Assembly (NCBI RefSeq): GCF_030160635.1
Contig: NZ_BSOS01000094.1
Span: 1 to 64,000, forward strand
Length of the DNA stretch: 64,000 nucleotides
From: Acidocella aquatica
GTDB taxonomy: Bacteria; Pseudomonadota; Alphaproteobacteria; Acetobacterales; Acetobacteraceae
Direction of reading: 5' to 3'
In this document: positions 7,845 to 17,214 of the stretch, one piece after another
Layout of the letters: each line of letters begins with the position of its first letter
How positions within the stretch are numbered: the first letter of the stretch is position 1
The notes under the pieces: generated by a model
What the model was told of the DNA's origin: nothing
Databases searched by the model: none
What the model saw: only the letters and a program-made list of their open reading frames with translations
Program-made: the position numbers and the translations under genes

Positions 7845-9097
7845 AGCTGGCGCCGGGCACGCCTCTTTCCATCGCTCTTGCCTTCGAGCCAGCGAGCAAC
7901 CCTTTGGCTGCGGGCCGCCTCGCGATGGATGGCGGCCTCGCTCAGCTCGAATGGTCCAGAGAGGTCATTGCCCGCACACTACCGGTATCACCACTCTACC
8001 ATCCACCCGAACCCGGCCTGATAGCGGCTCGGACCCGATCCTTTGATGGACTGCACGGATTTTTGGCTGATAGCCTTCCCGATGGCTGGGGCTATCTTTT
8101 GATGCGCAAACGCCTGGCGAAACTGGGCATTGATATTGCCGCCCTCACGCCCCTAGAGCGCCTGGCGCTCGTCGGAGATCACGGCCGTGGTGCTCTGGTG
8201 TTCAAGCCAGCCACGACGCCCGCCGATGATGTTGAAACCCTTGATCTTGACGCCCTGGCGCACGACGCTACCGCGTTGCTGATGGGCGAAGAGAGCCGGT
8301 TGGCCGATACCCTGGCAGGTTTGGCGGGTGGCTCCGGCGGTGCCAAGCCCAAGGTGCATGTGGGCTTCGACGGCCAGGGCCACATCTCGGTAGGTCAGGC
8401 GGCAATGCCCGCAGGCTACGCCGCCTGGCTGGTGAAATTTCGGGCGCCATCAGACCCCGTCGATATCGGTCCCATTGAGGAAGCGTACGCCTGCATGGCG
8501 GAGGCGGCCGGTTTGAGTGTCAGTGCCCACCGTTTGTTGCCGGCCAAATCCGGCCCGGGCTATTTCGCGACAAGGCGGTTCGATCGTCCGGATGGTGGCG
8601 CGCGGCTGCACATGGTGTCCTTGGCCGGCGCCATTGAGGCGCCGTCCGACGCGCCATCAAGTTACGACCTCTTTTTGCGCGCGACGCGCGCCATTACGCG
8701 GCGGGCGGATGACGTCGCCGCCGCATTCCGGCGGATGGTTTTCAACGTGCTCGCCTGCAATCGTGACGACCATACTCGCCAGCATGCCTACCTCATGGGA
8801 CTGGCGGGCGAGTGGCGCTTGGCGCCGGCATTCGACCTCACTTACGCGCCGGGCCCTGGCGGCGAGCACTACCTCGACATCGAGGGCGAAGGCCGCCGCC
8901 CGACGCGCGCTCAAGTCAAAAGCCTTGGCAAAAGGCATGCGCTCGACGCCAAGCGTGTGGCGGTGATCATCGAAGACGTCACTGCCGCCGTCTCAGATTG
9001 GCCAATCCAGGCGAGGAGTGCGGGCGTCTCCAAAGACTCGACGAAAATGGTGCAGGATGCCCTTGCTCGGGTATTGGCGGATTTCGATGCAGTCTAA
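7841..9097 (+). CDS. hipA: HipA-family Ser/Thr kinase toxin
   Basis: A 418-aa HipA-type kinase. The N-terminal couple_hipA region (FDGLHGFLADSLPDGWGYLLMRKRL) is followed by a glycine-rich segment GGSGGAKPKVHVG, the Lys in AAWLVKFRAP, TRRFDRPDGGARLHM, the catalytic loop NRDDHTRQHAYLM and the metal-binding Asp of LAPAFDLTYAP. All motifs needed for activity are present. Together with the overlapping hipB it forms the intact copy of the duplicated toxin-antitoxin pair. Cellular targets of this subfamily are not evident from sequence. Confidence 0.92.
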   Translation: MKLAPGTPLSIALAFEPASNPLAAGRLAMDGGLAQLEWSREVIARTLPVSPLYHPPEPGLIAARTRSFDGLHGFLADSLPDGWGYLLMRKRLAKLGIDIAALTPLERLALVGDHGRGALVFKPATTPADDVETLDLDALAHDATALLMGEESRLADTLAGLAGGSGGAKPKVHVGFDGQGHISVGQAAMPAGYAAWLVKFRAPSDPVDIGPIEEAYACMAEAAGLSVSAHRLLPAKSGPGYFATRRFDRPDGGARLHMVSLAGAIEAPSDAPSSYDLFLRATRAITRRADDVAAAFRRMVFNVLACNRDDHTRQHAYLMGLAGEWRLAPAFDLTYAPGPGGEHYLDIEGEGRRPTRAQVKSLGKRHALDAKRVAVIIEDVTAAVSDWPIQARSAGVSKDSTKMVQDALARVLADFDAV

Positions 9098-9130
9098 CTC
9101 CCATTGTAGAAAATCTCACAGGTCACGTCT

Positions 9131-10021
9131 ATGACGCTGCACAACAGCTTTGGCCGCGACCCATCCGGAGCGGGCCCGTTTCTACTCGCACGCAAGTTCG
9201 GCCACAAACTCAAATCCTTCTACCGGGCGATGCGTATAACGCGCCCTATGACCTGGATATTGGGGCCGCAATACCGTGCGGCGATGGATCTCATTGAAAT
9301 AGACCTGACCTATCTTTGCAATCTAAAATGCAACAACTGCAACCGCTCAAGTGCTCAGGCGCCTGAGGCGCGGCATCTGTCTCTTGATCAGTTGAAGGAG
9401 TTTGTTACGAAGTCTTTGCATCAGGGGCGGGGCTGGCGGCGAATCAGGCTTCTGGGCGGAGAGCCGACACTGCATCCGCACTTTCATGAGGCCATCGCCG
9501 TGCTTGAACCACTTCGAGCCCGCACACCGGGTCTGCTGATCGAGGTGGTGACCAATGGCTACGGTGACAAGGTCAAGCAAGCGCTGAGGAAACTTCCGCC
9601 CCATGTCGCTGTTGAAAATTCTCAAAAATCGGGCCCGATGCAACCGCATTTCGGGGCATTCAATAAGGCGCCGCAGGATAGCTGGTGGCACCGGCTTGTC
9701 GATTACAGGAACGGGTGTGAGATTGTACGATCCTGCGGAATGGGTCTGACACCGACCGGGTATTACCATTGCGCCGTGGCTGGAGGCATTGATCGGGTTA
9801 CCGGCGAGGGGCTCGGCCGCACATCGCTTCCCGCAGCCGATGACGAGATGCGGGACCTTATGGACCGCACTTGCCGCTTGTGTGGCCGCTTCCGCGACGG
9901 GCACTTCATCCCGTTCAATTTCCGAAAGCCTCTATTGGTGCAGCAGACTTCGCGAAGTTGGAAGCGCATATATGGCGCATGGCTAAACCGGCAGTCTGCA
10001 GCAGGCGGAGAACGGCTTTGA
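9131..10021 (+). CDS. Radical SAM protein with SPASM-like C-terminus
   Basis: A 296-aa radical SAM enzyme. The [4Fe-4S] motif is CNLKCNNC (CxxxCxxC, about residues 63-70), followed by the GGEPTLHP element. C-terminal cysteines (SCGMG, YYHCAVAGG, CRLCGRF) look like a SPASM-type auxiliary cluster site, as in peptide- or sugar-modifying radical SAM enzymes. It starts a same-strand run with two glycosyltransferase genes; its stop overlaps the next start (TTGA). The N-terminal ~50 residues before the core are basic and unusual. The substrate is unknown. Context suggests modification of a glycan or of a precursor attached to one (inference). Confidence 0.85.
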   Translation: MTLHNSFGRDPSGAGPFLLARKFGHKLKSFYRAMRITRPMTWILGPQYRAAMDLIEIDLTYLCNLKCNNCNRSSAQAPEARHLSLDQLKEFVTKSLHQGRGWRRIRLLGGEPTLHPHFHEAIAVLEPLRARTPGLLIEVVTNGYGDKVKQALRKLPPHVAVENSQKSGPMQPHFGAFNKAPQDSWWHRLVDYRNGCEIVRSCGMGLTPTGYYHCAVAGGIDRVTGEGLGRTSLPAADDEMRDLMDRTCRLCGRFRDGHFIPFNFRKPLLVQQTSRSWKRIYGAWLNRQSAAGGERL

Positions 10022-10815
10022 CGCCCTATGTTGCCGTGCTGATTGCGACACGACCCAGATGGCAATCACTCATTTCCGTGTCGTTGCCGTCACTTCTGAA
10101 GCAGGCATGGCAGCCGCAGGAGGTGGTGATCGTGGCCGATTCCAGGCCACTCTCGCCGATGGAATCTGCATGTATGAAAGAGCAACTCGCGGGGATGCAT
10201 GTCACATTCCTACGCAACAACCGGTTGGCCGGCGCAGCAGGAAGCTGGAATACCGGCCTTGCAGACATTCGGGCCAGGCGGCCCGATGCATTTGTTGCTA
10301 TCCTCGATGATGATGACGAATGGGATGAAGATCACCTGGAAAAATGCGTTGATGCCGTTAGGGCCACTGATGGGACTGTGGATGTCGTGATTTCAGGTCT
10401 GCGCATACTCAAGGATGGGGAGGAATTACCTCGTTCCGCGCCTCTCAGCCTGTGCGTCGAGGAGTTCTTGACAGGGAATCCTGGTTGGCAGGGTTCAAAT
10501 ACGTTCGTGCGAGCCGAAACGCTGCGCCATGCTGGGGATTTTACCGATGGGCTACAAAGCCTCAATGACCGGGACTTGGCAGTTCGGGTGCTTTCTCTTG
10601 ATGGCATCCAACTGGGCTTTACCGGGCGCATGACGTCAACGTGGCATCTGTGTCGCGAACCGGATACGCTCTCGAGGGCGGGCGCACCGGAGAAGCGGCG
10701 AGGCATAACACAATTTCTTGCGCTGCATGGCCACCGCATGTCACCTCAAGTGAAGGCGGCGTTTGCAGCCCGCTGCCGGCAACTGTTCGGCATAGACACT
10801 ATGGTAGAAATCTGA
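10018..10815 (+). CDS. GT2-family glycosyltransferase
   Basis: A GT-A glycosyltransferase of the GT2 type, 265 aa. YVAVLIATRPRWQSLISVSLPSLLKQ is the nucleotide-sugar binding start, NNRLAGAAGSWNTGL the substrate pocket and ILDDDDEWDEDHLEKC the DxD metal site. I chose the TTG at 10018, which overlaps the radical SAM stop and has GGAG seven bases upstream. An upstream ATG at 9979 is in frame but lacks a ribosome binding site. It is part of the 9.1-14.6 kb cluster with the radical SAM enzyme and the multidomain GT-kinase protein. No membrane segment is seen, so it is likely cytoplasmic. Confidence 0.85.
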   Translation: MTPYVAVLIATRPRWQSLISVSLPSLLKQAWQPQEVVIVADSRPLSPMESACMKEQLAGMHVTFLRNNRLAGAAGSWNTGLADIRARRPDAFVAILDDDDEWDEDHLEKCVDAVRATDGTVDVVISGLRILKDGEELPRSAPLSLCVEEFLTGNPGWQGSNTFVRAETLRHAGDFTDGLQSLNDRDLAVRVLSLDGIQLGFTGRMTSTWHLCREPDTLSRAGAPEKRRGITQFLALHGHRMSPQVKAAFAARCRQLFGIDTMVEI

Positions 10816-10832
10816 CCCGCAATGTCTCTCCC

Positions 10833-13817
10833 GTGATCACCACCCCGCGTGAACGCGCAGTCCGTCTCGCAGACCGGTGTCTTCACTTCGGCCGATTGCC
10901 GGAGGGTTTGGCCGAGACTGCTGGAACTGTCGTTGCCATTGCCCTGCACAACCAGGGAGCCGAGCTGCCCCAAGCGATTTTGTCGGTTTTAGAACAAGAT
11001 ATTGCCTCGGAAACGGTGGCGATCTTAGTGCTCGATGATGAATCAACCGACGATTGGCGCGAATGTGCCGCCGGGTTACTGGATCACCCGCATGTAGCGA
11101 TCGCGCACGGATGCTGCGGTTCGGCAGCGCACACCCGCAATGCCCTTCTCGATCTGGTAGATGAGACATTTCCTCAAGCGCGCTGGGTGGCGCGGCTAGA
11201 TGCTGATGACCGTTTGGCGACCAAAAGTTCACTGCGCAACATGGTGGAAGCCGGCGATCGCGGCGTCGTCGATTTCGTTCTTGGCAGCAATTATCTACGT
11301 CAAGGGAGCGAGATGATCGGCAGCCTGAATCGCGCCGACCCCGAGGTGTTGCTCGATCGCGAGCGCCTGACTTCGTTCGTCAGCGCATTCTGCGCGGGCG
11401 AGACAGAGCATGAATTGCCCTCTTGTAACCTCCTGCTCCGCGTCCGCTCCCGGATCCGCTATCCGCTGACGCGCAGCGCCGAGGATCATTGGCTGGTCGC
11501 CGGGTTGCTGATGTTCAACGCGGATCGTGGTTGTGTAGTCTCGGAACCTGCCTATGCAGTCTATTCGATTGGTGGCCAAGCAACTCGGCACAACCGAGCT
11601 GATAGCGCCTGGAGTCATACCCGCATGCGCCTCAGTAGTGCCGTGCGGCTTTGGCGCGACGTGCTCCAGAGCGGAAATCGTGTACTGGGTTGGGGAAATG
11701 AAGGCGTCGTCTGGAAAGAGGCGCAGGAGATTCATAAGCGTTTCTATCCAGGGGTCATGACGGAAGACCAACTCGTCACCATCAAGCAGCTAACAGAAAA
11801 AACGCACGGGTCCATCATCCCTTTCAGTATATGCCCAAGCTCTCCTGACGGACCGGTCATCAGCATGGCCAAAATCGCGCTGACAGAAATGTCGGGACTG
11901 TTGGCGCCAGAGACGTTACGCGCGTTTCTGGTAGCGGTTTACGATGCAGAGGTTGTTCCCAGTAATATCAAACGGGACAATATCAGACTCAATGAACGCG
12001 GAGCGCTTGTCTATATCGATATCGGCCAAGATATTCACCCGCTGTCCGTGTCGCGGTTTCTTGATTGCGCCGCCCGGCTTTACGCCATTACCATTTTGGG
12101 CTGGTCTGACTTTGAGCTGGCCCGACGGCGGACTTGGCGCACAGCGCTGGAGGGACTCTCGACACTCGATGGGTTTGCTGAATTCTACCGTAGCCTGATT
12201 GTCGGGCTCCATCCGGTCTGTTCTCCCTCCGAGCAGCCCCACACGATGCTGTTCCAACATGATGATGTGACGCTACTGATCAAGAGTTGCCCGCAAGACG
12301 AGGCAGTGTTGACTGCGCAGGTCAAACATATTGGTGGCGGGCTGTGCAGTAATGCGAAGTTTGCCCGCCGCATTCTGCTGATCGATCCTTATCCGGGGCC
12401 ATATCTGCGGCAATATGCTGCGGGCGATCTCAAGCGGTTACTGGAGACGGCTGATGAGCTAAAGAGTGAAGGCTGGCTCGACGATGTATGGGTTGCACCT
12501 ACGGCCTCGGAAGAAGTGGCCGAGCTATATCAGAGATGGTTCGGCATTACTGAAACTTGTCACAGCCACACGGTTGAGGGGGCACCCCTTTTCTCCCAGC
12601 TTTGGGCGTTTGAGCGGATCGATACACGGTTCGTTCTGCAAATGGATATCGATGTGCTCGTCGGCTTAGCTGATGCCAAACATGATGTTGTCTGCGACAT
12701 GAAAACCCCCTTCGGCACGCAAACAGTGTGGTGTGTTGGTTTCAACATTCCGAAGACGGCGTCTGAATTCCGCGCCTATAAGAGCACCGAGGGCGGATTC
12801 GCGCCAGAAATCCGGATGGGAATGCTCGATATGCCCCGTATTCTGACACGCCGGCCATTCGAGAACCCAGTCCAGCTAGAACGGCCTGTACGGATGTGGC
12901 ATCGTGTGCTCGAGCACGCCCAACAGCACAATGGCATGCAAAGCGTACGGGGCGGCGATCCACGGAGTTTTTACGTTCATCCGCGCAATGAGAATAAGGA
13001 TTGGTCCAAGCTTGCTATGGTGCGTGACCTCATCGGTCAGGGCATCTACCCGTCCGAGCAGACGGAAAAATGGGATCTCGATATCTCAGCTCAATGGAAA
13101 TATCAATCTCGTAGTGAGGATATCATCTTCCTGCTACTCGGGCGGAATACCCAGCCTGAGCAGCTTGCCCGCTGCATCCATTCCCTGGCGATGCAGACGT
13201 GGCAGGAGTTCGGGATCATCGTGATCGAGGATGCCGGTGACCGGGGAGCGGCCATGCCTGTGCACAATTGGTTAGGGGGATTACGCGCCCGAACGACAAT
13301 CATCCGTCGGCCAGAGCGGGTCGGGTATATCGCTAACTTTCAACTCGCAGTGCGTGACATCTGCACACGCTCCGACAGTCTAATCGTCGTACTCGACCAG
13401 GACGATGCACTGATGCGCGATGACGTGGCATGGCGACTCTGGCATGCTTGGCGTGAAGGTGCGGATCTGATCAACGCACCCATGTTCCGGCCCGACAAGC
13501 CGCTCGCACTCTATCCGGTGTGTCATTCGCAACCACGCCGGCGCGGTGGTGGCAATGTGTGGGCCCATCTGCGGGGTTTCCGCAAGGCACTATTTGAACG
13601 GATTCCTGAACAGGCACTGACCCCGCCCGGGGGAGTTGATTGCCTCAGCGACTATCTGACGATGGTGCCTATGGCGGAACTAGCAGAGAAGCCGGTGGCG
13701 TTGGAGGATGGTTATTATTATCTGCATGATCGCGGTGCCTACTCGCCCGACCGGAAACAGCGCGAAGCGGAGTTGAAGTTGTGGCTTTTCACCCAGATGG
13801 AATTGTCTGGCGCATGA
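10833..13817 (+). CDS. Multidomain GT2 / kinase-fold / GT-A / GT2 fusion protein
   Basis: About 994 aa and four recognisable parts. Residues about 25-240 form a GT2 domain (VVAIALHNQGAELPQAILSVL, VLDDEST, RLDADDR). About 290-480 read as a protein-kinase fold: a Gly-rich loop LGWGNEGVVWK, a catalytic-loop-like SNIKRDN and a DFG-like IDIG. The usual catalytic Asp of HxD aligns with Asn in SNIKRDN. About 510-760 look like another GT-A domain (RRILLIDPYPGPY, FVLQMDIDVLVG). About 770-994 form a final GT2 domain (LLLGRNTQPEQLARC, VLDQDDALM). The start is uncertain: the frame is open well upstream, but GTG 10833 is the first start after the preceding gene. No membrane helix. I know no characterised protein with this order. 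Confidence 0.8.
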   Translation: MITTPRERAVRLADRCLHFGRLPEGLAETAGTVVAIALHNQGAELPQAILSVLEQDIASETVAILVLDDESTDDWRECAAGLLDHPHVAIAHGCCGSAAHTRNALLDLVDETFPQARWVARLDADDRLATKSSLRNMVEAGDRGVVDFVLGSNYLRQGSEMIGSLNRADPEVLLDRERLTSFVSAFCAGETEHELPSCNLLLRVRSRIRYPLTRSAEDHWLVAGLLMFNADRGCVVSEPAYAVYSIGGQATRHNRADSAWSHTRMRLSSAVRLWRDVLQSGNRVLGWGNEGVVWKEAQEIHKRFYPGVMTEDQLVTIKQLTEKTHGSIIPFSICPSSPDGPVISMAKIALTEMSGLLAPETLRAFLVAVYDAEVVPSNIKRDNIRLNERGALVYIDIGQDIHPLSVSRFLDCAARLYAITILGWSDFELARRRTWRTALEGLSTLDGFAEFYRSLIVGLHPVCSPSEQPHTMLFQHDDVTLLIKSCPQDEAVLTAQVKHIGGGLCSNAKFARRILLIDPYPGPYLRQYAAGDLKRLLETADELKSEGWLDDVWVAPTASEEVAELYQRWFGITETCHSHTVEGAPLFSQLWAFERIDTRFVLQMDIDVLVGLADAKHDVVCDMKTPFGTQTVWCVGFNIPKTASEFRAYKSTEGGFAPEIRMGMLDMPRILTRRPFENPVQLERPVRMWHRVLEHAQQHNGMQSVRGGDPRSFYVHPRNENKDWSKLAMVRDLIGQGIYPSEQTEKWDLDISAQWKYQSRSEDIIFLLLGRNTQPEQLARCIHSLAMQTWQEFGIIVIEDAGDRGAAMPVHNWLGGLRARTTIIRRPERVGYIANFQLAVRDICTRSDSLIVVLDQDDALMRDDVAWRLWHAWREGADLINAPMFRPDKPLALYPVCHSQPRRRGGGNVWAHLRGFRKALFERIPEQALTPPGGVDCLSDYLTMVPMAELAEKPVALEDGYYYLHDRGAYSPDRKQREAELKLWLFTQMELSGA

Positions 13818-14622
13818 GCGCTGCGGCAAATAGGGCCGATTGACAGGCGCGGATGCGTTGGGAAAGTGTATCGATGGTGATGGCGCCACGCTGATCATAT
13901 AGCCACCAGTTTGGTGTCTCGCGTATGCCGCGCGCCAAATGGAAGCACTTCTCGAGCGCCTCAATATGTGAAGCTTTGGCAGAGATATATTCAGGATCGG
14001 CCCGTAGCGGGATGGTCAGAATTTCGGCAACATCGTCCAACCTTCTGGTCTGGCAAGCGGAGGCAAGCGCAGTCAGTAAATCCAGGGATGACAAAGCGTG
14101 GGATGAATCCTGAAGTGGCTTCATTGAGGGCTGCATCAGAGGCCAATCCCATGCAGCAGGCGGTGCCGTAAGCCAGCGCGCGAATGTGTGTCGCCGCTCG
14201 CCTAACCAATTATGGTACATGGCGGGTGGCGCGGCGCGCGTTTCTACATAACCATCCCGCCGCAGAGATGGGTCAAAATAGATACTGCGGACCTGGACGG
14301 CAATGTCGAGTTCCCATAGCGCATGCAGGATGGTGAAGCCGGTGGACGGCCAGCATCCGAGTGCGGCTTCATATATGCGTGCTGTGTGGTGACTCGCGCT
14401 GCGCAGCCTGTCCACAAAATCGTCAGGTCCCTCTCCGGTGACTTCGATTTTCGAACCCGCAGTACCGGCACTGCGACAGCTGACTATATCAAGATGCCAT
14501 TTAACGGCACTTGGCGGCTTGCGCCCGTTAAAGGTGATGCATATGTCGACAGGTTTCACCGAGAGGGAATGGGGAGTTCCATTCCCTGAGACAAGGCATA
14601 TCAAAGAGTTGACCGAAGCCAT
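13789..14622 (-). CDS. Possible GT29-like glycosyltransferase
   Basis: A 277-aa protein on the opposite strand whose end overlaps the end of the GT-kinase fusion by 29 bp. The region VDICITFNGRKPP, then the element WPSTGFTILHALWELDIAV, resembles the L- and S-type motifs of GT29 (sialyltransferase-like) proteins, where a PSTG-containing helix lines the donor pocket. The similarity is weak and read by eye, so the family is tentative. The C-terminal third is alpha-helical and not recognised. The location beside three glycosyltransferase domains supports a role in the same glycan pathway. Ribosome binding site upstream is weak. Confidence 0.5.
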   Translation of the reverse strand: MASVNSLICLVSGNGTPHSLSVKPVDICITFNGRKPPSAVKWHLDIVSCRSAGTAGSKIEVTGEGPDDFVDRLRSASHHTARIYEAALGCWPSTGFTILHALWELDIAVQVRSIYFDPSLRRDGYVETRAAPPAMYHNWLGERRHTFARWLTAPPAAWDWPLMQPSMKPLQDSSHALSSLDLLTALASACQTRRLDDVAEILTIPLRADPEYISAKASHIEALEKCFHLARGIRETPNWWLYDQRGAITIDTLSQRIRACQSALFAAALMRQTIPSG

Positions 14623-14660
14623 TTCGCATCAACCTAACAGTGTTCTTAAAAATGGAAGAA

Positions 14661-17174
14661 TTACCAGAGCCCCCCCAAACGAAGTTCTTCATGCCAGTGC
14701 TCGTATAGCTTTGCAAAACGCATCATGATTGCTGTGATGGTTGCAATTCGTTGATCGCTATAATTCTCTGTACAATTATTCGATAGATATCTATTGTCCT
14801 TTACTTCTCCGGCTTCATTTCTGACCGGAACGGCCTCTAGCCAGTGCGGCCACTCGTCAACGGAAATGAAAGACGCTCCAAGTATGCTCTTCGAATTAAT
14901 GCCATAATTACTTTCTTCAGCGATCTGCACGGAAAGTTTTTTTCGAGGTGCAACGTTACCATCGGCACGATTAGCCTCCAAGGGCCAAGCGCGCAGATTA
15001 CCGATAGAGTTACACCAATCTTTGACACTCTGTGGAATGCTCCACTTACCACTGAAGAAGCTCTGCGGTAGAATGTGGTCGAAGTCCCACGGACGATTCT
15101 TGTCATCCATCATTTCTGGTAGGGATGGATCATAGTCCTGGTACCAATTGTGTAACTCAGCTCTTTGGGCGTAAGTCAATACGGTTGACTTGCCTCCCCA
15201 CAAGGTATCGAGGAAATGTACTGCAGCCCGTTTGACCAGAGAATCGGTGTCCTCCAGATCTTCTTCGTTATTTGTTGTATTGGCGGTATTTCGCCATCCA
15301 TTATACATGTCACGGTTTGACTTCTCCAGCAGGGGAGAAAATTGGTCGTACCACCAATCCTTGTCGGTCCAGAAGCTTCCTTTGGGGAAATTGACCGTGG
15401 CCTTGTCTTGGGTCTGCTTCGTGCGTCCATCTTCACGAAGGAAACGATTGCACAAATCGAAGACAACATTGGGAGCTGGCAATGGTATCATGTTGATATC
15501 GGAACGCTCAGAAAGCTGACATGCTGCCTTAAAACGGGTTTGATTGAAGCGATCGAGAAGTTGCTTTTCATTAACATCTTCATCAAGGCTTTTCCAAATG
15601 GCTGCACATGCCTTGCTCTTATTGGGAGCGAACCAAGCTATCGCCGTAAGGAAGCCGAGCGTGCGCCGATGGACACTTTCGGAGATTTGTTCGACGCCAA
15701 TTTTTACAGCATTTAGCCGGTCCAACCAGCGCATCAGGAGCAAAAAGACGTCAGGTGAATGCTGAGCGATATCCACGGCCTGAGCGGGCAAAAGGCGGAA
15801 GGCCCTCTCGATTTTGCCGTTTGCCTCCTTAGGGGGCAGGGCCAGAAAATTCCATGCCTTGGTCAAGAGGTCCGCGGCGTTGGTATCAAGAAATTCTTTT
15901 AGCTGGCCTCCGAAATCCGTGTGGTTCGGATTGTTCCCCTTCAATAAGTTGCGGAATTCGCTGACGCCGGGCATGGATGGCATTGTGGCGTTGCCGTCTC
16001 CAGGCCGCCGGCCATGGCGGGCCAAGACTAGACGAACGCACATTGCAGCTATCCTGGAAGGAAGCGCCGGTAGGTTCGGCAAATTCTGCATCCATTTTGC
16101 CACGTCGGGCCATTGGGCTTTGATAAGTGAATAGACCAACTCCTCTCCAGCCAATGGCGTCCCCGCCGCGTTAAGGCGAATGAACAGTAGCTCAATGGCG
16201 TCCTTGGCATCTTCAGCAGACGTGGAGCGATGGGGACCATCATCGCCAACTTGCTCAATATCAACTGTAAGAGCAGGTACGCGGTATCGACGCTGACCAA
16301 ATGAAATTGTATTGAATGCGCCCATGATGCGACGTAATTGTTCATACGATGGTGATGTGGGGCAATCGAATGCCTCTTGCAGGACCTTTTGCTGGGCCTT
16401 AAAAGTATTTTGCGCATCCCTTACCAACTTGTTGTCTTCATCTGAAAATTTTTCTTCTTTAGAAAAAAGAGGAAGGGAACCAAGATTATTCCGCAGGGAA
16501 GTGCACGCGGCCTCGATAGCGTTGGGATGGGCAAGTACCGCCTGGATCATCGGGGCTACAGGTAAAGGTGCATCCGCATCCCACGGCCACGTCTTCCAGA
16601 GCGCGATATCACTCGGCTTGGAAAGCAAGCTATTATGCGCGGCCTGATAAGCGCAAAGTGCCGCTCTGATAGCACTGCTCGAAAGTGTCTCTTGGGGATT
16701 GTTTCGGCGGTATCCCCAGGGGTGGGCTCGGGTGAGGACGCGAAAAACGAATTCCAGCGGGCGATTTTTGGGTGGGGTGGAGAGATCAACCCATAACGCG
16801 CCTTTTGCCTGGTCATCGCAGCCCGACCAGATATCATAGAAGGCAAGGGCAATGGCAGTGGCTCGCTGCTGACCATCAAGAAGCAAGTGAGTGCCTATTT
16901 TTTGCCGCGCGCTCTTTTGTTGATACTTATAACTTTGACGCGACAGTCCGTCATTGGGAGGTGATATAGTGAAGGCACCTATGGGAAAGCCGCGTAGAAT
17001 AGAGTCCCATAATTCCTCTGTCTGATGAACCTTCCATACTGCTCCTCTTTGTAACGCGGGCAAGTCAGCGACTATTCTGCCCTTTCGAGCGGGCGCTTTG
17101 TCAATTTGCCAACCGGCAATTTCGGAAAGATCGAGAAAAAAGGCCGTCGAGGATAAGTAGTTTTGAGTGTCCAT
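14661..17174 (-). CDS. DUF262 / DUF1524-type HNH protein (GmrSD-like)
   Basis: An 837-aa protein with an N-terminal DUF262 domain (ALQRGAVWK, then the signature DGQQR at about residue 100) and a C-terminal HNH region of the DUF1524 type (WDFDHILPQSFF followed by CNSIGNLRAWPLE, about 695-740). In GmrSD-like type IV restriction enzymes these are the nucleotide-driven sensor and the nuclease that cuts modified phage DNA. ATG 17174 has AGGA ten bases upstream; a TTG two codons earlier is possible. It follows the AddA-like gene by 40 bp on the same strand, so it is probably the last gene of the 26.4-14.7 kb operon. Composition is slightly more AT-rich than the genes before it, so it may have joined later. 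Confidence 0.85.
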   Translation of the reverse strand: MDTQNYLSSTAFFLDLSEIAGWQIDKAPARKGRIVADLPALQRGAVWKVHQTEELWDSILRGFPIGAFTISPPNDGLSRQSYKYQQKSARQKIGTHLLLDGQQRATAIALAFYDIWSGCDDQAKGALWVDLSTPPKNRPLEFVFRVLTRAHPWGYRRNNPQETLSSSAIRAALCAYQAAHNSLLSKPSDIALWKTWPWDADAPLPVAPMIQAVLAHPNAIEAACTSLRNNLGSLPLFSKEEKFSDEDNKLVRDAQNTFKAQQKVLQEAFDCPTSPSYEQLRRIMGAFNTISFGQRRYRVPALTVDIEQVGDDGPHRSTSAEDAKDAIELLFIRLNAAGTPLAGEELVYSLIKAQWPDVAKWMQNLPNLPALPSRIAAMCVRLVLARHGRRPGDGNATMPSMPGVSEFRNLLKGNNPNHTDFGGQLKEFLDTNAADLLTKAWNFLALPPKEANGKIERAFRLLPAQAVDIAQHSPDVFLLLMRWLDRLNAVKIGVEQISESVHRRTLGFLTAIAWFAPNKSKACAAIWKSLDEDVNEKQLLDRFNQTRFKAACQLSERSDINMIPLPAPNVVFDLCNRFLREDGRTKQTQDKATVNFPKGSFWTDKDWWYDQFSPLLEKSNRDMYNGWRNTANTTNNEEDLEDTDSLVKRAAVHFLDTLWGGKSTVLTYAQRAELHNWYQDYDPSLPEMMDDKNRPWDFDHILPQSFFSGKWSIPQSVKDWCNSIGNLRAWPLEANRADGNVAPRKKLSVQIAEESNYGINSKSILGASFISVDEWPHWLEAVPVRNEAGEVKDNRYLSNNCTENYSDQRIATITAIMMRFAKLYEHWHEELRLGGLW

Positions 17175-17214
17175 GGTCAATTTTTCCTAAATGATCCCTT
17201 CAGAGGACCTCTGA

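Noticed and set aside
13789-13817. Frameshift or misassembly at the convergent 29-bp gene overlap
   Set aside because: Both genes keep sensible C-termini; a short tail-to-tail overlap is normal.
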